A stretch of DNA of 52,544 nt. Source: a bacterium. GTDB lineage: Bacteria; Elusimicrobiota; Elusimicrobia; Elusimicrobiales; UBA9959. The stretch covers positions 1-52,544 of the forward strand of contig JAJZRA010000008.1 of NCBI GenBank assembly GCA_021847485.1. Direction: 5' to 3'. Below, piece by piece: positions 50,297 through 52,544 of this stretch. Made by a program: the position numbers and the translations under genes. The stretch's first letter is position 1. The number at the start of each line of letters is the position of its first letter. The notes beneath the pieces were generated by a model. That model was not told the DNA's origin. It saw nothing but the letters and a program-made list of their open reading frames with translations, and made no database searches.

Positions 50297-50349
50297 TGAA
50301 CGAGCGTTCGTTCACACATATTCTACCACGGGCCGGGGCCGCGGGTCAA
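50297..50349 (-). promoter_or_regulatory. Promoter and TetR operator of the thiolase operon
   Basis: TTGACC (50349-50344) and TAGAAT (50325-50320) are separated by 18 bases, an almost consensus promoter. The inverted repeat TGAACGA-GCGT-TCGTTCA (50297-50314) covers the predicted start site. The spacing and TGAAyGA half-sites resemble operators of TetR-type fatty-acid regulators. Confidence 0.75.
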
Positions 50350-50380
50350 CAAAAAAGGCCCCCGGCGGTTCCGGGGGCCT
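50350..50380 (-). terminator. Intrinsic terminator of the single-domain secreted protein gene
   Basis: AGGCCCCCGG and CCGGGGGCCT form a 10-bp stem with a five-base loop; read on the minus strand a T6 run follows. It insulates the downstream tetR promoter, whose -35 box begins a few bases further on. Confidence 0.82.
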
Positions 50381-50398
50381 CCTTTAGGCGGACGGCCT

Positions 50399-50899
50399 TT
50401 ATCTCCTGTTCGCCCTCTCCAGCGGGGCCCCGGCGCCGGCGGGGGCGGGCTCGGCCTTCTTCAGCACGTAGTACTGCGGCTTCTTGCGCCTTATCGTGTA
50501 GTCGCCGCTCTTCCATTCGAAGAACATGTAGAGGGCGCCGTCGATCTCCTTTATGGTATAGCGGGAGGCCGTATGGTCGCCGCCCAGGTGCATCACCACG
50601 CCTTTCGTCCAGCCGAACCACGGCACCGCGGTCTTGCCGCCCGGCAGGAAGGTGAGCCCCTCCAGGTACAGGTCGCCGCGGAACCGCCTGGCCCCGGGCG
50701 TGAACTGGGAAGGCTCCCTGACGAAATCCACGCTGACCCAGCGCCCCAGCGCCGCGGGGTCGTTCACGAAGGACAGGTTGGAAAAATCGTCGACCAGCCT
50801 GCCGTTCACCTCGGTGGTGTTGATCACCGGCTCCCCGGAGGCGGCCATGGCCGGCACCGCCGTCATCACCGCTATCACCGCAATAAGGACCCTTTTCAT
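50399..50899 (-). CDS. Secreted single-copy WTKG/FFEWKSGDY-domain protein
   Basis: The 166-aa precursor has a signal peptide (KRVLIAVIAVMTAVPAMA) and one domain of about 105 residues: FVNDPAALGRWVSVDFV, LYLEGLTFLPGG, GWTKGVVMH, then ALYMFFEWKSGDYTIRRKKP and YYVLKK. The same domain occurs twice in the product of 51009-51785. I have seen it at the C-terminus of some BlaR1-like and AraC-type proteins of Firmicutes, but know no function. GGAGGGATT precedes the start. It has a short proline/alanine-rich tail. Confidence 0.75.
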   Translation of the reverse strand: MKRVLIAVIAVMTAVPAMAASGEPVINTTEVNGRLVDDFSNLSFVNDPAALGRWVSVDFVREPSQFTPGARRFRGDLYLEGLTFLPGGKTAVPWFGWTKGVVMHLGGDHTASRYTIKEIDGALYMFFEWKSGDYTIRRKKPQYYVLKKAEPAPAGAGAPLERANRR

Positions 50900-50961
50900 A
50901 ATCCCTCCTTGGTTTTGCCTCTCGCCTGTTAATACGCCCGGCCCCGGAAAGTATTACAAAC

Positions 50962-50987
50962 AAAAAGCCCCCGGCAGGCCGGGGGCT
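50962..50987 (-). terminator. Intrinsic terminator of the sigma factor operon
   Basis: AGCCCCCGG and CCGGGGGCT form a 9-bp stem with a four-base loop; on the minus strand a T5 run follows. It lies 20 bases after the stop of the two-domain gene. Confidence 0.8.
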
Positions 50988-51008
50988 CGGGCTGGCCGCG
51001 GCGGCGCG

Positions 51009-51785
51009 CTACTTCCTCTTCAGGACATAATAGAAAGGCTTCCGGCCGCGGAAGACGTAGTCCCCGCTCTTCCATTCGAAGAACATGTATTCCGTCCCGC
51101 CGATCTTCTTTATCTCGTATCCGGAGGCGGTGCGGTCGCCGCGGTGCAGCACGTAGCCTTTGGTCCAGGTCCACCACGGGTCGCCGCCCTTGCCGCCCGG
51201 CAGGAAGACCAGCTTCTTGAGGTACAGGTCCTCTTTCCAGGCCTTTACGCCCGGCCTGAAGTCGGCCGGCGTTCTTACGAAGTCCACGCTGTCCCATTCC
51301 CCGGCGACGCGCGGATCGTCCCTGAAGGGCAGGTCGATATCGTCGCGGCGGATGCCGGCCTCTTTCTTGAGCACGTAGTACTTGGGGGCCATATGGCGGA
51401 TGGTATAGTCGCCGCTCTTCCACTCGAAGAACATGTACTCGGCCCCGGCCAGCTTCTTTATCTCGTAGCGGGCGGCGGTCCTGTCCCCTTTATGCATCAC
51501 CGCGCCTTTGGTCCAGGTCCACCACGGGTTGCCCCCCTTGCCGTCAGGCAGGAAGACCAGCTCTTTAAGGTAGAGGTCCGCGGCCGCCGGGGCGCCGGGG
51601 CGGAAATCCGCCGACTTGTCCACGAAGGCCACCGACCTCCAGGAACCCAGCGCGGCCGGGTCGTTCACGAACGGCAGGTCGATGTCGTCCACGATGCGCC
51701 CCTGGGCGTTCACCGAGCTCTTGATCTCCAGCCCGCCGGCCGGGCCGGCGGCCAGCAGCAGGGCCATGACCGTTATCTTTACCAT
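51009..51785 (-). CDS. Secreted protein with two tandem WTKG/FFEWKSGDY domains
   Basis: The 258-aa precursor has a signal peptide (VKITVMALLLAAGPAGG) and two copies of the domain found in 50399-50899 (about 38-140 and 147-255). Both have DLYLK.LVFLP.GKGG.PWWTWTKG and YMFFEWKSGDY. The first ends ...YYVLKKEAG and is joined by a short linker to RRDDIDLPFRDDP. The strong similarity between copies points to a tandem duplication. It starts one base after the stop of the anti-sigma-like gene, so it is the likely regulated output of the ECF sigma factor. The function is unknown. Confidence 0.78.
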   Translation of the reverse strand: MVKITVMALLLAAGPAGGLEIKSSVNAQGRIVDDIDLPFVNDPAALGSWRSVAFVDKSADFRPGAPAAADLYLKELVFLPDGKGGNPWWTWTKGAVMHKGDRTAARYEIKKLAGAEYMFFEWKSGDYTIRHMAPKYYVLKKEAGIRRDDIDLPFRDDPRVAGEWDSVDFVRTPADFRPGVKAWKEDLYLKKLVFLPGGKGGDPWWTWTKGYVLHRGDRTASGYEIKKIGGTEYMFFEWKSGDYVFRGRKPFYYVLKRK

Positions 51786-51786
51786 A

Positions 51787-52131
51787 TCAGAAGCTCTCCC
51801 CCGGCCGTTCTTCCCCCAGGCCCATGCGGCCGCAGGCGCCGTAGCCGTCGTCAGGCAGCGAGTAGGCCGAGGCGTAGGATACCGCCTCCGGCGCGGCCGG
51901 GGCGGCCTTCCTGTGCCGCGGCGCGAAGACCACCAGCAGCGCCGCCGCCACCGCGGCCGGCACCAGCCAGGCCAGCGCCGGCACGCGCCGGCGGGGCCGC
52001 TCCTCCCTGTCGATCAGGCTGCGCTTGAGCGTATCCTTCACCAGGCTCTCCCCGCTGAAGTCCGCCCGGCGCAGCTTGCGCTCCAGCCGGCACATCTCCC
52101 CGCCGAATTCGCAGTCCTTCTCCTGTTTCAT
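51787..52131 (-). CDS. Putative anti-sigma factor with one membrane helix
   Basis: The 114-aa protein has a charged N-terminal cytoplasmic part (about 1-50), one membrane helix (VPALAWLVPAAVAAALLVVF) and a short external tail. The position directly behind and overlapping (ATGA) an ECF sigma gene is classic for an anti-sigma factor. There is no zinc-binding HxxxCxxC motif. The external tail of about 40 residues could sense an envelope signal. Confidence 0.68.
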   Translation of the reverse strand: MKQEKDCEFGGEMCRLERKLRRADFSGESLVKDTLKRSLIDREERPRRRVPALAWLVPAAVAAALLVVFAPRHRKAAPAAPEAVSYASAYSLPDDGYGACGRMGLGEERPGESF

Positions 52132-52544
52132 ACGACCTCCGGGCCCAGCTCGGCCTTGAGCTTCTTCATGGCCCTGAAAAGTATAACGCCGACGTTGCTC
52201 TCGCTCAGGCCCGTCTGCGCGGCTATCTCGCGGTTGTTCTGGTCCAGCGTGAACTTCATCGCTATCAGCTCCCGCTCCCGCTCCTCCAGCGTTCCCAGCG
52301 CGGCCAGCAGCCTGGCGTTGTCCTCGCTGCGCTGCGCGTCGCCTTCCACGGACCCGGGCGCGGCCAGCGCCTCCTCCCTGTCGCCCAGCGAAAGCCAGTT
52401 CCTTATCTTCCGGCGCCTGAAATGGTCGTTGAGGGTATTCCTCGCTATCGCGAACAGCCACGGCTCCAGCGGGGCGCGGGCCGGGTCGAAGCTGTCGAAC
52501 TTGTCCAGCACCTTCTCGAAGACGGCCGAGACCAGGTCGTCGGC
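52128..52544 (-). CDS. ECF-type RNA polymerase sigma-70 factor (5' end beyond the window)
   Basis: The visible 138 C-terminal residues have the region 2 end (FDSFDPARAPLEPWLFAIARNTLNDHFRRRK) and region 4 (LEERERELIAMKFTLDQNNREIAAQTGLSESNVGVILFRAMKKLK), which bind the -10 and -35 boxes. The start codon lies outside. It heads a three-gene operon with the anti-sigma-like gene and the two-domain secreted protein. Confidence 0.9.
   Translation of the reverse strand, partial: ADDLVSAVFEKVLDKFDSFDPARAPLEPWLFAIARNTLNDHFRRRKIRNWLSLGDREEALAAPGSVEGDAQRSEDNARLLAALGTLEERERELIAMKFTLDQNNREIAAQTGLSESNVGVILFRAMKKLKAELGPEVV

Overview
The window is a GC-rich stretch of a Gram-negative (outer-membrane bearing) bacterial chromosome. 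Gene density is high and codon third positions are almost always G or C. The outer-membrane and lipid A genes, the lineage-typical secreted protein with a TTYYPAPYGGY motif and the general gene complement suggest an uncultured Elusimicrobiota-like lineage. That assignment is inference from memory of such genomes, not proof. No rRNA, tRNA or CRISPR array was seen.

Layout. 1-1135: 3' part of a YgeY-type M20 hydrolase. 1284-11487: the accessory region and main point of interest. It holds a ten-gene, mostly ATGA-coupled minus-strand operon: a secreted protein, two HxsD-like small proteins flanking an HxsB-like radical SAM/SPASM maturase, an HxsC-like radical SAM protein, an A24 (prepilin/preflagellin-type) membrane peptidase, three more radical SAM paralogues and a cysteine-desulfurase-like PLP enzyme. 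A sixth radical SAM gene converges on it from the plus strand. I read it as a diverged His-Xaa-Ser (Hxs)-type peptide or protein modification system joined to an export/leader-peptidase step, without a recognisable His-Xaa-Ser repeat substrate. 11614-12571: a secreted barnase-type RNase and its barstar inhibitor. 12673-17464: PhoH/PIN ATPase, sugar nucleotidyltransferase, family 2 glycosyltransferase and a large membrane glycosyltransferase-like protein.

17604-33594: an envelope biogenesis block: bamA, skp-like, lpxD, lpxC, fabZ, lpxA, lpxI, a DUF374 acyltransferase, a class III cyclase, glgB, a Gfo/Idh oxidoreductase, lpxB and an msbA-like exporter. It makes the UDP-linked lipid A precursor and disaccharide and ends with flipping. 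33829-36862: ZIP transporter, RelA/SpoT homologue, small GGQ release-factor-like protein and a cyclic-nucleotide-binding protein. 36866-38692: a YejM/PbgA-like inner membrane sulfatase-fold protein, in other bacteria a regulator of LpxC.

38748-47044: secreted lipase-like hydrolase, rlmN, a lower-GC REP-type (Y1) transposase element with 23-bp perfect terminal inverted repeats placed between rlmN and its terminator, argF, a membrane protein, an AsmA-like protein and a secreted helical protein. 47114-50349: thiolase, CoA-transferase and a TetR regulator with a clear promoter and operator. 50399-52544: three copies of one secreted domain in two genes, next to an ECF sigma factor/anti-sigma pair. 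Two intergenic blocks (about 21932-22325 and 33595-33828) consist of long nested inverted repeats.
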